Assembly (NCBI RefSeq): GCF_000014005.1
Contig: NC_008009.1
Location: 5,022,001 to 5,086,000 of the forward strand
DNA length: 64,000 nt
From: Candidatus Koribacter versatilis Ellin345
Lineage (GTDB): Bacteria > Acidobacteriota > Terriglobia > Terriglobales > Acidobacteriaceae
Direction of reading: 5' to 3'
Shown: positions 46,263-56,208 of the stretch, piece after piece
Layout: each line of letters begins with the position of its first letter
Position numbering within the stretch: the first letter of the stretch is position 1
The notes under the pieces: generated by a model
What the model was told of the DNA's origin: nothing
What the model saw: only the letters and a program-made list of their open reading frames with translations
The model's database searches: none
Program-made: the position numbers and the translations under genes

Positions 46263-47810
46263 ATGGCTGAAATTGAAATGGGCTCATGTCCAGCGATCAT
46301 GGATTGTTCCGCATTCGAACTGCCGCTCCCTCCCTTTGCTCCGGTCTTGCTGGAGTCAATGCGCGCCATTGGGTATTCGTTCGAATCTGCAATCGCCGAT
46401 GTAATAGACAACTCAATCTCCGCCGGTGCCCAGAACATTCAAATACGCTTTCTGCCTTACGACGAGCCATTCGTCTCCATTCTCGATGATGGAATCGGGA
46501 TGTCCGCGCGGGCGCTCGTCGAGGCGATGCGTCATGGCAGCCAAGATCCGCGTCTCCTCCGTTCCAGCTCGGATTTAGGTCGATTCGGGCTTGGGTTGAA
46601 AACCGCATCACTGTCTCAGTGCCGCTGCCTCACCGTAATTTCGAAACAGAACGGCGAGCTTAATGCGAGACGTTGGGACTTGGACCTTGTGGAGAAGAGG
46701 AAGGATTGGATTCTCACAGGGGTTCGACCAGACGAGCTTAGCACTTTGCCGCAAGTCGCAGAGCTTGCGAAATTGGAGCACGGCACGCTCGTCCTGTGGC
46801 AACGCTTTGATCGCCTCGCGGCTGGCGAGTCCTCAATCGAACAGGCACTTGGCGATCGGATTGACATGGCGAGAGAACATCTGTCGCTGGTCTTTCATCG
46901 CTTTCTCGCATCAGAAATCAAGGGCTCCCCGACCTTGGAAATTGCTATCAACGACAACCCCCTCAAAGCTCAAGATCCATTTCTCCGCGCAAACAAAGCC
47001 ACTCAGTCGCTCCCGGAAGAGTCTCTCGCTGTGGAGGGATGTTCCGTGAAAGTTGCGCCATTCATCCTGCCCCATATCTCCCGACTTTCTAAGGACGATT
47101 TAAGAATGGCCGGTGGCGAAGAAGGGCTTCGAAGAAATCAGGGGTTTTACGTTTATCGGAACAAACGACTCATCAGTTGGGGTTCTTGGTTTAGGCTCGT
47201 CCGCCAAGAAGAAATGACAAAGCTGGCGCGAGTGCGGGTTGACATTCCAAATGCACTTGATCACTTGTGGACTCTCGACGTAAAGAAATCCGCTGCTTCC
47301 CCGCCAGAAGCCATAAGGAATGGGCTCAGAGTCATCGTGGACAGAATTTCCGAGGGAAGCCGCCGTGTCTACACATTTCGCGGTCGCCGCGCCAACGCTG
47401 ATGGAGTAGTGCACATTTGGGACCGCACTCTCGAACGAGGCGGAGTCACGTACACGCTGAACCGGGAACACCCTCTTATTATTGCGCTGGAAAGTTTGAT
47501 TCCCGATACCGCGTTGCCGCTATTCCAGAAGCATCTTCAATCGGTTGAGCGAACCTTCCCGTTCGACTCGCTTTATGCAGATATGGCTTCCGAACGCCGC
47601 CCCGACCCACCGGAGAGCCATACCAGGACTGACGAAGAGCTGTATGACTTGGCAAGCCGTCTTCTTGATGTCGTGGGAACTGATCCGGCGTCGACGTCAC
47701 GATTCTTGAGGAGCCTTGCAACCATGGAACCGTTTAGCAGATATCCCGAGAGTATCGAGACGCTGACCGAGAAATTAGAATATGTCCATCGACAACGCCC
47801 GGCTGATTGA
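46263..47810 (+). CDS. MORC-like GHKL ATPase of restriction system
   Basis: A GHKL/Hsp90-type ATP site lies at the N-terminus: ESAIADVIDNSISAGA (N box, about 41-56), ILDDGIGM (G1), and DLGRFGLGLKTASLSQ (G2). The middle has an S5-like domain region and ends in a helical tail. This architecture belongs to the prokaryotic MORC/MutL-related ATPases linked with Z1 helicases and AIPR proteins, described by Iyer, Abhiman and Aravind as parts of restriction-modification systems. The start is uncertain: GTG 46221 and ATGs at 46263, 46278 and 46299 are in frame and none has a strong ribosome site. The end overlaps the Z1 gene by 29 bases. Confidence 0.82.
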   Translation: MAEIEMGSCPAIMDCSAFELPLPPFAPVLLESMRAIGYSFESAIADVIDNSISAGAQNIQIRFLPYDEPFVSILDDGIGMSARALVEAMRHGSQDPRLLRSSSDLGRFGLGLKTASLSQCRCLTVISKQNGELNARRWDLDLVEKRKDWILTGVRPDELSTLPQVAELAKLEHGTLVLWQRFDRLAAGESSIEQALGDRIDMAREHLSLVFHRFLASEIKGSPTLEIAINDNPLKAQDPFLRANKATQSLPEESLAVEGCSVKVAPFILPHISRLSKDDLRMAGGEEGLRRNQGFYVYRNKRLISWGSWFRLVRQEEMTKLARVRVDIPNALDHLWTLDVKKSAASPPEAIRNGLRVIVDRISEGSRRVYTFRGRRANADGVVHIWDRTLERGGVTYTLNREHPLIIALESLIPDTALPLFQKHLQSVERTFPFDSLYADMASERRPDPPESHTRTDEELYDLASRLLDVVGTDPASTSRFLRSLATMEPFSRYPESIETLTEKLEYVHRQRPAD

Positions 47811-50481
47811 GAACGCGGTTCTGGTATCTCTTCCAGATCAACACGCTCCGAAAGAAGAGGCGATCCTTGAACTCGCGACAAGGCTGAGGCAGGCGTTCCC
47901 GCTGAGCGACGACGACTTTGCGTCGTTGATCAAACGATTACACGCAAAGTTAGCAATCACAATGGATACAGGCGTCGTGTTGCTCGGGGAGGAGGAACAC
48001 ACACCGTGGTTGAGTTCCCGCAAGGCCGTCATCGATCCGTTCTATTGGCAGCGCTTTCTTCAGCTGCTTCAAAGAAAGGACTGGCCGCCGAAAGTCTTAA
48101 GCACTCTGAATTCAGTGACGGACAATATTTTGGATTTGCTTGGAGACCCTGCTAAGCCCGGATCTTGGAAGCGTCGTGGTTTGGTCATCGGCGACGTCCA
48201 ATCTGGGAAGACAGCCACGTACACCGCCTTATCCTGCAAAGCGGGTGATGCTGGATATCGCCTGATTGTCTTATTGACAGGAACACTAGAAAGCTTGCGA
48301 CGCCAAACTCAGGAGCGACTCGATGAGGGTTTTGTCGGCTTCGACAGTTCTGGAATCTTGCGAAAGATCAGGAACAATCGCGCAGTAGGAGTAGGGACCT
48401 TAGATGCCCGCAGATCCGCTGGGGTCTTCACATCGCGAGACCGCGACTTCAGTAAGACTTTGGTCAACTCGCTCGGCATCAGGATCAATTCAATCAAAGA
48501 GCCGGTTCTCGTTGTAGTGAAGAAGAACCGTAAGATCCTCGAGAATCTTGAGAAGTGGCTGACGGAGTACAACGCAGGGGATGACGGCAAGATTGATGTT
48601 CCCCTTCTCTTAATCGACGATGAAGCGGATAGCGCATCGGTTAACACTAATCCACTGTCGACAGATCCCACGGAAATCAACAAACGAATCCGAGCGCTGT
48701 TGGCTTTGTTTAAGAGGTCGAGCTATATCGGATTCACCGCAACACCTTTCGCTAACATTTTCATAAATCCTGATAGCGAAAACGATATGCTGGGCGACGA
48801 TCTATTCCCCAGGGATTTCATCTACACCCTCGACCCACCGACCAACTATGTTGGCCCTGTTGTTATGTTCGGGGATGAACCGCGGGACGGCATTCTCGAG
48901 CCGATTTCCGATGCCGAAAGCGTCTTTCCTTCTCGACATAAGTGCTCATGGCCAATCAACGATTTGCCTCAGAGCCTTCGCGATGCGGTTACTTCCTTTG
49001 TGATTGCCAATACAATTCGTGATTTGCGCGGAGACAGCGCGACGCATCGCTCGATGCTGGTGAACGTGAGTCGATTTACCGCTGTTCAGGACCAAGTTGC
49101 AGTTTTGATCAATTCCGATCTCAATCGCATTCAGCAGGACATTAGGAATTACAGTCAATTAGATCCTGCAATAGCTTTACGGAATAAGACCATTTCCGAG
49201 ATCCACCAGGTTTGGAGAAGCAGCTACAACACCAAGGAATTCGCTTGGGAAGGCGTACAGCGGGCATTGCTTGCATCCGCACTGCCAATTGTCGTCAAGG
49301 CCGTGAACCAGCGAACCGGCGCTGCGAGCTTGGACTACGCCAGCAATCGAGAGAACGGTCTGCGTGTGATCGCTATTGGGGGAAACAGCCTGTCTCGTGG
49401 GCTGACGCTGGAGGGCTTGAGTACCAGCTACTTTTATCGCAATTCCCAAATGTATGACACCCTGCTCCAAATGGGGCGTTGGTTTGGCTATCGCGACAAC
49501 TATTCAGATCTCTGCAAAGTATGGCTCTCAGAAGACGCAATCCAGTGGTATTCGCATATCACGGCCGCAACCGAGGAACTGCGGTTTGAAGTGAAGCGCA
49601 TGCGGAGAATGAACGCGACTCCGCGCGAATTCGGTCTCAAGGTGAGAGCACATCCTGATTCTTTGATTGTGACCGCGCAGAACAAGATGAGACTCGCGCA
49701 CACGATAGAACGAGTGATCTCCATCAGCACCGAAGCTATAGAATCGACGCGGCTTAAGAGCAGCAGGGTCATCATCTCGGCCAACAAACAGGTTGTTGCG
49801 AATGCTATCGCCAATTTCGAGAGAGCTGGAATTGCTTGCGAGAGCTCGGAATGGAACAACCCCATCTGGCGAGAAGTTCCCAAGGAACTTGTAAGCGCCT
49901 TGATCAGAAATTTCGAGGTTCACCCGCTCAATGTTGCGTTCCAAAGTGAGGATCTCGCCGACTACTTTACAAACACGACAGAACCGAAGTTGCAAAAGTG
50001 GGATGTCGTCCTTCCGAACGGCGGTGAGCCGGAAATTATCTTCGTCCGAACTCGAGTCCGCCCTGCAAAGCGCTTTGTGCTGCCACGTGACAATGGGATT
50101 CTTGTGTCTGGGAGAAATATGCGGGTAGGCTCCCGAGGGATCGAACGAGAGGGTCTGCCGAGTGGGATCGTCAGGGAAATCAATGACCAAGCAAAACTCA
50201 CAAAAAAGAATGTGTCGGATCATGCTTTCCGCGAACGTCGCCCACGCCCCCTTCTTTTGATCCATGTACTCGCGCCGTACACAAGGGACGGGAACGGCGT
50301 TGAGGTTCCATTCGATACCGGTGGAGAAGAACTCATTGCGTTGGGACTGAGTATGCCGAAGTTCGATGATAGCGATGTCGCAAAGAGAGTTAAGTACAGA
50401 GTGAATCTCGTCGAGTGGAGAGCAATGCTGGAAGAGTCATTGGACGATGATTTACCAGAGAACGATGATGACGCAGCTTGA
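47782..50481 (+). CDS. Z1-domain superfamily 2 helicase-like ATPase
   Basis: An 899-residue protein with Walker A GDVQSGKTA (about 137-145), Walker B LLIDDEADSASVN, motif III-like GFTATPFANIFI, and the Z1 signature GNSLSRGLTLEGL followed by LLQMGRWFGYR with the arginine-finger-type motif. It probably translocates on DNA and cooperates with the MORC ATPase and the nuclease gene that overlaps its end. The ATG lies inside the previous gene, indicating coupling. The order ATPase-Z1-nuclease-AIPR is the standard one for this system class. Confidence 0.88.
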   Translation: MSIDNARLIENAVLVSLPDQHAPKEEAILELATRLRQAFPLSDDDFASLIKRLHAKLAITMDTGVVLLGEEEHTPWLSSRKAVIDPFYWQRFLQLLQRKDWPPKVLSTLNSVTDNILDLLGDPAKPGSWKRRGLVIGDVQSGKTATYTALSCKAGDAGYRLIVLLTGTLESLRRQTQERLDEGFVGFDSSGILRKIRNNRAVGVGTLDARRSAGVFTSRDRDFSKTLVNSLGIRINSIKEPVLVVVKKNRKILENLEKWLTEYNAGDDGKIDVPLLLIDDEADSASVNTNPLSTDPTEINKRIRALLALFKRSSYIGFTATPFANIFINPDSENDMLGDDLFPRDFIYTLDPPTNYVGPVVMFGDEPRDGILEPISDAESVFPSRHKCSWPINDLPQSLRDAVTSFVIANTIRDLRGDSATHRSMLVNVSRFTAVQDQVAVLINSDLNRIQQDIRNYSQLDPAIALRNKTISEIHQVWRSSYNTKEFAWEGVQRALLASALPIVVKAVNQRTGAASLDYASNRENGLRVIAIGGNSLSRGLTLEGLSTSYFYRNSQMYDTLLQMGRWFGYRDNYSDLCKVWLSEDAIQWYSHITAATEELRFEVKRMRRMNATPREFGLKVRAHPDSLIVTAQNKMRLAHTIERVISISTEAIESTRLKSSRVIISANKQVVANAIANFERAGIACESSEWNNPIWREVPKELVSALIRNFEVHPLNVAFQSEDLADYFTNTTEPKLQKWDVVLPNGGEPEIIFVRTRVRPAKRFVLPRDNGILVSGRNMRVGSRGIEREGLPSGIVREINDQAKLTKKNVSDHAFRERRPRPLLLIHVLAPYTRDGNGVEVPFDTGGEELIALGLSMPKFDDSDVAKRVKYRVNLVEWRAMLEESLDDDLPENDDDAA

Positions 50482-51421
50482 CTCCTTATGGACGGAGCTC
50501 CAGGTAAAGCCGGAGCGCCCAATCTTCAGGAGGATCGACGAAGTTCATCCGCTTAACTTCTATGTCGGGTTGGACTTCGGCGACGAACGCTCACTCATGC
50601 TCATCTCGGAAACTGAGCCGCCGAATCCTCCGCGCTTTCAGGCGCTGGACGTCGTTCGCAGTCTTCGCGGAGATGGGAAGTGGGTGGTCGCAATCCGACT
50701 AAAGCGTCAAGACCTCATCGGCCCTTTCGCGAGGCTTTGTAATGATCTGACTGAATCGACGAGATCAACCCGCCCGCAAGATGGCCCAGTGGCAGTTATC
50801 AGCCACCTCGCTCGTTGGAAGCGGCTCATGGAACTTGGCCGAGCGGGGCTTTCCGAGTCCGAGGCGAGAGGCCTGATCGGTGAATTGTTGTTTCTCGAGT
50901 CCGTGGCTATTCCTCATTTCGGAGCAGCAACGGCGATTCAAGGGTGGACCGGGCCTTCCGACGCCGCACAAGACTTTCGGCTCCCTGGTGTGGTGATCGA
51001 AGTTAAGACTTGTGAGTTCGGCTCAAATTCAGTGCTGATTTCCTCGCTGGATCAATTGGAAAAGGTAGGGAACCGGCTCGTGCTTGTTGTCACCGCTTTA
51101 AGCGTCTCAGCAGAGAATGACCGATTGGCGCTCAGTCTGCCGAAACTTGTGGATCGGATACAAGGCTTGATCGCAGGTGACACCGCGGCATTAGAGGCTC
51201 TTGTTTCACGGCTGCAGGCCGCTGGGTTCACCGACCGCGACAGAGATGCACCGTCCTTTTATCGCCCTGAAAAGACGATGGCATTCGACGTTACAAAGGA
51301 CTTTCCACGTCTTACGCGGTCCGACGTTCCATCAGGTGTTCTTGACGCAAAGTACGTTCTGGATCTCGGGACGTGCCAGCAATTCCAATGCAAGATGAGC
51401 ATATTTGAAGATGGAATATAG
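50465..51421 (+). CDS. PD-(D/E)XK motif protein (DUF4420-like), putative restriction nuclease
   Basis: A predicted endonuclease fold: LIGELLFLES in the first helix, then WTGPSDAAQDFRLPGVVIEVKTC, whose D...EVK is the PD-(D/E)XK catalytic core. About 318 residues, as expected for the DUF4420 family found with Z1 helicases. Two adjacent ATGs (50465, 50468) overlap the end of the Z1 gene; an ATG at 50447 would give six more residues. The next gene (AIPR) overlaps its end. It is the likely DNA-cleaving subunit. Confidence 0.82.
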   Translation: MMTQLDSLWTELQVKPERPIFRRIDEVHPLNFYVGLDFGDERSLMLISETEPPNPPRFQALDVVRSLRGDGKWVVAIRLKRQDLIGPFARLCNDLTESTRSTRPQDGPVAVISHLARWKRLMELGRAGLSESEARGLIGELLFLESVAIPHFGAATAIQGWTGPSDAAQDFRLPGVVIEVKTCEFGSNSVLISSLDQLEKVGNRLVLVVTALSVSAENDRLALSLPKLVDRIQGLIAGDTAALEALVSRLQAAGFTDRDRDAPSFYRPEKTMAFDVTKDFPRLTRSDVPSGVLDAKYVLDLGTCQQFQCKMSIFEDGI

Positions 51422-53501
51422 ACAATTCAGAACTGAGTTTCTCGAACAAGTTGCGGCCCGGGCTGTAGCAGAAGGCGATTTCAAGCATTCAGCATTCGTC
51501 GCGTATAGCGTGCAGCTACTTCAGGACGCCGAAGAAGTGTCGGATTTCGAACCATGCTATTTTCGCGGTACCGGTGCACGAAAGAGGTCCATCGGCGTAG
51601 ATGGATTCGCATTCGATGACGCCGATGGGTCTGTGCGCCTCTTCATCGCCGAGTTTGGCGGTGGTGAGGAGCCCGAGACCCTCACCCAAACCGACGCCAA
51701 GTCCCATTTCGCTCGCCTTCAGGCTTTTTGTGAAGAGGCTGTATCTGGCAAGCTCCACCGTGAAATTGAAGAGAGCAACCCTGCTGCCGGACTCGCGCAA
51801 TTACTATTTAAAGAGAGAGGAGCTGTCACACGATTTCGCCTCTATCTGATTACCGACGCCGAGATGAGTTCCCGTATAAGGGATTGGCCTGAATCTGAAA
51901 TCTCGAACATCAAAGCTGAGTTTCACATATGGGACATCGTCCGTTTTCAAAGAGCATTCGAATCACGCACCGGCAAGGATGAACTGGAGGTAGATTTGCA
52001 GGAGCTCGTTGAAGGTGGTGTTCCTTGCTTGGGCGCCAGCGTTGATTCTGACGAATATCTTGCGTATCTATGTGTTATCCCAGGCGAGGCCCTCGCGAAC
52101 ATCTACGACGAATACGGGAGTAGGTTACTGGAAGGAAATGTGCGCTCATTCTTGAGCACGAAGGGCCGGGTCAACAAGGGAATTCGACAGACAATCCTTA
52201 CACGACCTCACATGTTTTTCGCGTTCAACAATGGGATTGCATGCACCGCGTCTAAAGTGGATGTCGTCACCGGCCCATCTGGGTTGCGGATCACTAAAGC
52301 GTCAGACTTACAAATCGTGAATGGAGGTCAGACGACCGCATCGCTGGCAGCGGCGAAACGAAACGACAAAGCAGCGTTGGATCACGTTTTCGTCCAGATG
52401 AAGCTTTCAGTGGTGCCACCGGAGCGCTCGGGTCAGGTCATACCAGAGATTTCGCGATGCGCTAACAGTCAGAATCGAGTGAGTGACGCGGACTTCTTCT
52501 CAAACCATGAATTTCATCGAAGAATTGAACAGATTTCTCGAAAATTATGGGCGCCTGCTGTCGGAGGAGCACAGCACGGAACTCAATGGTTCTACGAACG
52601 CGCAAGAGGTCAATACCTGAATGAACAATCCGGCTTGTCATTGTCCGACCGCAAACGCTTTGTTCTCCAGCATCCGCGCCATCAGGTGATCGCCAAGACG
52701 GACTTGGCGAAGTACGAAAATGCATGGCGGCAACTTCCGCATCTCGTCAGTCAGGGCGCGCAGAAGAACTTCCTCTCATTCAGTTCGTACGCTTCCGACG
52801 CCTGGGACAAGAACGAGGTTCAGTTTAACGATGAGTATTTCAAGAGGGTAGTTGCGAAGGCAATCTTGTTCCGTCGCACCGAACAAATCGTGTCAAAACA
52901 ACGTTGGTATCAGGGCGGATATCGCGCGAATATAGTCGCTTATTCTATCTCTAAGTTGTCACGGATGATCGAAGTCGAAGCACCGGGTCGCGCGCTAGAT
53001 TTCCGAAGCATCTGGTTACGGCAAGCATTAACGCCCGCGACCGAGACTCAGATTGCAAAAATCGCGGAATCAGTTTTCGACGTGATTGTAAATCCTGCTG
53101 GTGGATTTCAAAACATAACTGAATGGGGCAAGAAGGAGCTCTGCTGGAAGCGAGTTGCTGAACTCGAGATTCCGCTCGATTCGACGTTCTACAAAGAACT
53201 GGCCGATCATGAATCTGATCTCCAGCAAAAAAAGGACTCTGCAGTTGATCAGAAGATCGAGATCGGGATTGAACAACAGGCGTCGGTGTTACAGCTTGGC
53301 GCGTCGTATTGGAAGCAGATCCGGGAGTTCGGCGCGCGTGAAGGCTTGTTGAGCCCCGACGACATTTCCATTCTCGGGTTGGCGTGCCTAATTCCGAACA
53401 AGGTTCCGTCTGAAAAACAGAGTTCACGATTGTTACAGATGAAAACTCGCATGGAGTCGGAGGGTTTCCCCATTCGGACGATAGCGACTGGAGCGTCCTA
53501 G
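51411..53501 (+). CDS. AIPR-family protein
   Basis: A 696-residue member of the abortive infection phage resistance (AIPR) family, recognised by FFAFNNGIACTASKVD, then LQIVNGGQTTASLAAA and the downstream RCANSQNRVSDADFFSNHEFH. AIPR proteins accompany Z1/MORC/DUF4420 restriction loci and AbiR-type abortive infection loci; their biochemical role is not settled. I start at ATG 51411 inside the nuclease gene; TTG 51405 is possible. It closes the overlapping part of the operon. Confidence 0.88.
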   Translation: MEYRQFRTEFLEQVAARAVAEGDFKHSAFVAYSVQLLQDAEEVSDFEPCYFRGTGARKRSIGVDGFAFDDADGSVRLFIAEFGGGEEPETLTQTDAKSHFARLQAFCEEAVSGKLHREIEESNPAAGLAQLLFKERGAVTRFRLYLITDAEMSSRIRDWPESEISNIKAEFHIWDIVRFQRAFESRTGKDELEVDLQELVEGGVPCLGASVDSDEYLAYLCVIPGEALANIYDEYGSRLLEGNVRSFLSTKGRVNKGIRQTILTRPHMFFAFNNGIACTASKVDVVTGPSGLRITKASDLQIVNGGQTTASLAAAKRNDKAALDHVFVQMKLSVVPPERSGQVIPEISRCANSQNRVSDADFFSNHEFHRRIEQISRKLWAPAVGGAQHGTQWFYERARGQYLNEQSGLSLSDRKRFVLQHPRHQVIAKTDLAKYENAWRQLPHLVSQGAQKNFLSFSSYASDAWDKNEVQFNDEYFKRVVAKAILFRRTEQIVSKQRWYQGGYRANIVAYSISKLSRMIEVEAPGRALDFRSIWLRQALTPATETQIAKIAESVFDVIVNPAGGFQNITEWGKKELCWKRVAELEIPLDSTFYKELADHESDLQQKKDSAVDQKIEIGIEQQASVLQLGASYWKQIREFGAREGLLSPDDISILGLACLIPNKVPSEKQSSRLLQMKTRMESEGFPIRTIATGAS

Positions 53502-53518
53502 CGGATTTTGTTCCACTT

Positions 53519-54241
53519 ATGACTCTCTATTCCACATTTCAACTGGATACATCATGTGAGTTCTGCGGAACCCTAGTTTCTCTCAGGCAGCTTCCAAGCG
53601 GTCGCCTGCTGCCGTATGAAGCAGAAAACATAATCCACCGTTGCAAGGGATGCAAAGAGGCGCGAGCGCAGCGTCACTCCGCAATGCAGGGAGTTGGAAC
53701 TGTACGAGTCCCCACTTCGGACAATCAGAAACGTGAGCGTCTCGGTTTGCTTTCGGCCGAGGATCCCCAGAGCGTGCTCGTGCACAGGACAAAGAATGCT
53801 CGCCCGGGTTCGGCAAGCGTTCCTACGAGAGCCGCACTCAATTGGCACGACCCGTTCTTCAAGAGATCCGTCCTCCGTTGGGTAGAACTCGATTCAGCGC
53901 AATATGTTCTGGCACTTGCGGAGAAAGACGAGCTTGTCATCAAGGCCCCCACAGGCAGCGCCGACTGGTATTTCCAAGGGCGTGTCGACGGTAGAGTCAT
54001 TCCTGCCAGATTTTTTGCACACGTAAGTGAAGGGGTTCGTTATGCCGAGAACTCTCTGCGTCGCTGGGGAAAGCTACTGATGCCTCTCTTGAAGCGGGAA
54101 GATCGATGGCGAACGTCGGCAGCCACTCCAGTTCAATATTTGATATTGAAAAGCTTCAGGCACCCGTTCAAGGAACACGAATTATCCAAAAAGGAAGCTA
54201 CAACCATAATCCAGCATTATGCGCGGGGTGAGCGTGGGTGA
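53519..54241 (+). CDS. unknown protein with zinc-ribbon-like N-terminus
   Basis: A 240-residue protein 17 bases after the AIPR stop. CEFCG (13-17) and CKGCKEAR (about 42-49) form a four-cysteine zinc ribbon candidate. The rest is not recognisable, although LNWHDPFFKRSVLRWVEL and the basic helical C-terminus look globular. Position suggests it belongs to the restriction operon, perhaps as a DNA-binding specificity or regulatory factor; this is inference only. Confidence 0.55.
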   Translation: MTLYSTFQLDTSCEFCGTLVSLRQLPSGRLLPYEAENIIHRCKGCKEARAQRHSAMQGVGTVRVPTSDNQKRERLGLLSAEDPQSVLVHRTKNARPGSASVPTRAALNWHDPFFKRSVLRWVELDSAQYVLALAEKDELVIKAPTGSADWYFQGRVDGRVIPARFFAHVSEGVRYAENSLRRWGKLLMPLLKREDRWRTSAATPVQYLILKSFRHPFKEHELSKKEATTIIQHYARGERG

Positions 54242-54286
54242 GGACCAGAGTCTTGTTTGTTAACTGTTAGGCTTACAAATTTGCGC

Positions 54287-54550
54287 CTACAGCGCGTTTG
54301 GATCTGCAACAAGCCCGTACATGATCAGCCACGACGGATAACCATGCGCGCAGACACCATCGAGTTCGACGTTGCATCCGTCAGTAGCCTTCGCGAATTG
54401 CGGTGTCGCCTCGCACCAAGTGGTGATTTCATCGCGCGATGGTTCCGGAGTGGTTGGAACTGGATAGCGCGCGCTTGCCGCATCCTGCATCTGCTTCATT
54501 TGGGTAAGCAGCCTGACGCGAGGATCGGAGCTGTCTGCTTCAGAAATCAT
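54287..54550 (-). CDS. small unknown protein
   Basis: An 87-residue frame with AAGGAAG placed 3-4 bases before the ATG at 54550. The sequence MISEADSSDPRVRLLTQM, then RYPVPTTPEPSRDE, is protein-like but not recognised. It converges with the restriction operon. It could also be chance; the ribosome site is the main support. Confidence 0.4.
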   Translation of the reverse strand: MISEADSSDPRVRLLTQMKQMQDAASARYPVPTTPEPSRDEITTWCEATPQFAKATDGCNVELDGVCAHGYPSWLIMYGLVADPNAL

Positions 54551-54713
54551 GAGCTTCCTTCATCTTAATATAAGTTGCTCCGCTGCTACCGCGTACGCTC
54601 CCCGCGAAATGGATGATCCGGAACCGCAAATCACATGATTCTCAGACGCCACTGGCTTAACCGCAAAAGCGAGCAATTTCAGCTCCAAGAATCGTTCCAC
54701 AGATTAGTTTTTT

Positions 54714-55292
54714 TTAGTCACGCGCTAGCAGCCGCGAACGCACAGTCTCGGCCGATACGCCCAGCGCCTGGGCGATAGACCGGTAGCTTGCTCCCTCTGC
54801 CCGGAGACGCATCATCTCGTTACCGTCAACGATACGCCGTGGCCGACAAAGCGCCGCACCCTTGAGCTTCGCGGTGCGCAGTCCAGCCCTGACGCGCTCT
54901 TGAATAAGCGAACGCTCAAATTCGGCCATAGCTCCGATGATTTGGAACATGAGCCGTCCCGACGCGGTGCTGAGGTCAAGGCTGTCGCACAGACTGGCGA
55001 ACGCGACGCCGTACGCGTCAAGGTTTGCAGGCGCATTGACCAAGTGCTTCAATGAGCGCCCAAAGTGGTCAATTTTCCAACACAGCACAACGTCAATTGA
55101 CCGCCTGTGAGCGTCCGCCATAAGGCGATTTGGTTCCGGTCGAGATTCCTGCGCGCCTGACACTCCGAGGTCAACCTATTCCGAAGCGATTTCCCAACCT
55201 CGCCGCCCCGCGTACTCGCGCATCTCCGCAAGTTGAAGTTCCAGGTTCTGGCCGTTGTGGGTGGAAACTAGCGCATACAGGGCTGCTCTCAT
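54714..55292 (-). pseudogene. serine resolvase gene inactivated by an in-frame TAG
   Basis: The full gene would start at ATG 55292 (GGAGG just upstream) with MRAALYALVSTHNGQN, containing the active-site serine. After EIASE a TAG at 55176-55178 interrupts; the same frame resumes VDLGVSGAQESRP and runs to a normal resolvase end with ERSLIQERVRAGL and a helix-turn-helix. The TAG replaces the tyrosine usual in an E-Y-V-D motif, a single-base change. Also WKIDHFGRS replaces the usual W-K-x-DRFARS, with one catalytic-region arginine changed to His. This gene is unrelated in sequence detail to the duplicated recombinases. Confidence 0.82.
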
Positions 55293-55434
55293 CACGCCTC
55301 CAGTTCCGACAAACACGCAGTGTCCGGAATTCTGTCGTTCACTCGGTGTCCGCCGCGCGACACAAGCACTTGAAACACCGGGAATGGGCGTCGGTCTCAG
55401 AATCGTCTTGTTCGGAATCGTGATCCTGGCAGAT

Positions 55435-55453
55435 GATGTACCGCAGGTACATC
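55435..55453 (+). promoter_or_regulatory. palindromic operator abutting PadR-like gene start
   Basis: GATGTACC and GGTACATC form a perfect 8-bp inverted repeat around GCA, ending one base before the ATG at 55455. PadR proteins bind such palindromes, so autorepression is likely. The position would also place a hairpin over the ribosome binding site, or the mRNA may be leaderless. Confidence 0.7.
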
Positions 55454-55454
55454 A

Positions 55455-55997
55455 ATGACTCCCGCGACCGATATCGACCTTCTGCTGCTCGCGCTTGTGC
55501 AACGCGGGCTGAGAACACCTTACGATTTCAAAGTCAAAGCTGGGCTGTCAGTGGGAACAACTGCCCCGGTGCTGGATCGCCTCGAAAAGGATGGTTGGAT
55601 AACGGCGGAAAAACCAGGGAGCCGAGGTAGCAAGCCTTTTTCCATTACCAAGGCCGGCGCCAAGAAGCTGGCAAAAGAATGGAGGGATCTTCTGAGGCGA
55701 CGCCCAACTTCGATTGACGAGATCCTCCGGATTTTGTACCTCTCTCGCGTCTTGGGGAACGCCCCTCTCGCCGTGCGCTTTGCCACGCAAGCCACGGCCG
55801 ATCTCGAAGCGCTCAGAGAAATGAAGAGACTGGAAGCCTGCCAGTATGACCCGGGCCTGGGATCCTCTTCCCGAGCGGACTGGTACCGGTCCCTGAAACT
55901 TCGCAGCCAAGCCGCCGAAGCAGAAGCGCAGGCCCACCTGCTTTCGGACGTCGCCGGAGAACTCCTGGGCGCCAAACGATCGAAGAAAAAGCGCTAA
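55455..55997 (+). CDS. PadR-like transcriptional regulator
   Basis: The N-terminal winged helix (LLALVQRGLRTPYDFKVKAG, then VLDRLEKDGWITAEK and RGSKPFSITKAGAKKL) is the PadR/MarR-like pattern. The remaining ~90 residues are helical and mediate dimerisation in that family. A perfect palindrome lies directly before the start. It sits between recombination genes and the excisionase-like genes, so it may control island excision or the neighbouring cargo; nothing in the sequence proves the target. Confidence 0.75.
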   Translation: MTPATDIDLLLLALVQRGLRTPYDFKVKAGLSVGTTAPVLDRLEKDGWITAEKPGSRGSKPFSITKAGAKKLAKEWRDLLRRRPTSIDEILRILYLSRVLGNAPLAVRFATQATADLEALREMKRLEACQYDPGLGSSSRADWYRSLKLRSQAAEAEAQAHLLSDVAGELLGAKRSKKKR

Positions 55998-56208
55998 TTC
56001 CCGATTCGGCAGGTACCCCAAACTTTTCTCAGGGTTTTCCACAGCCGGTAGCCGAAGTGGCCCTATACTAACCAGCCCCGTAAGCAGTAGCTGTGGTCTG
56101 CTGACGCCGTTCCGCCTCCCCGCCGAGTACAATCCGCCCCCGTACCATTGGGCTCTCCCGCATTAGCCTTTTCCCTCCTACGATCCATCTCGAAAGGAAT
56201 TCACAACC

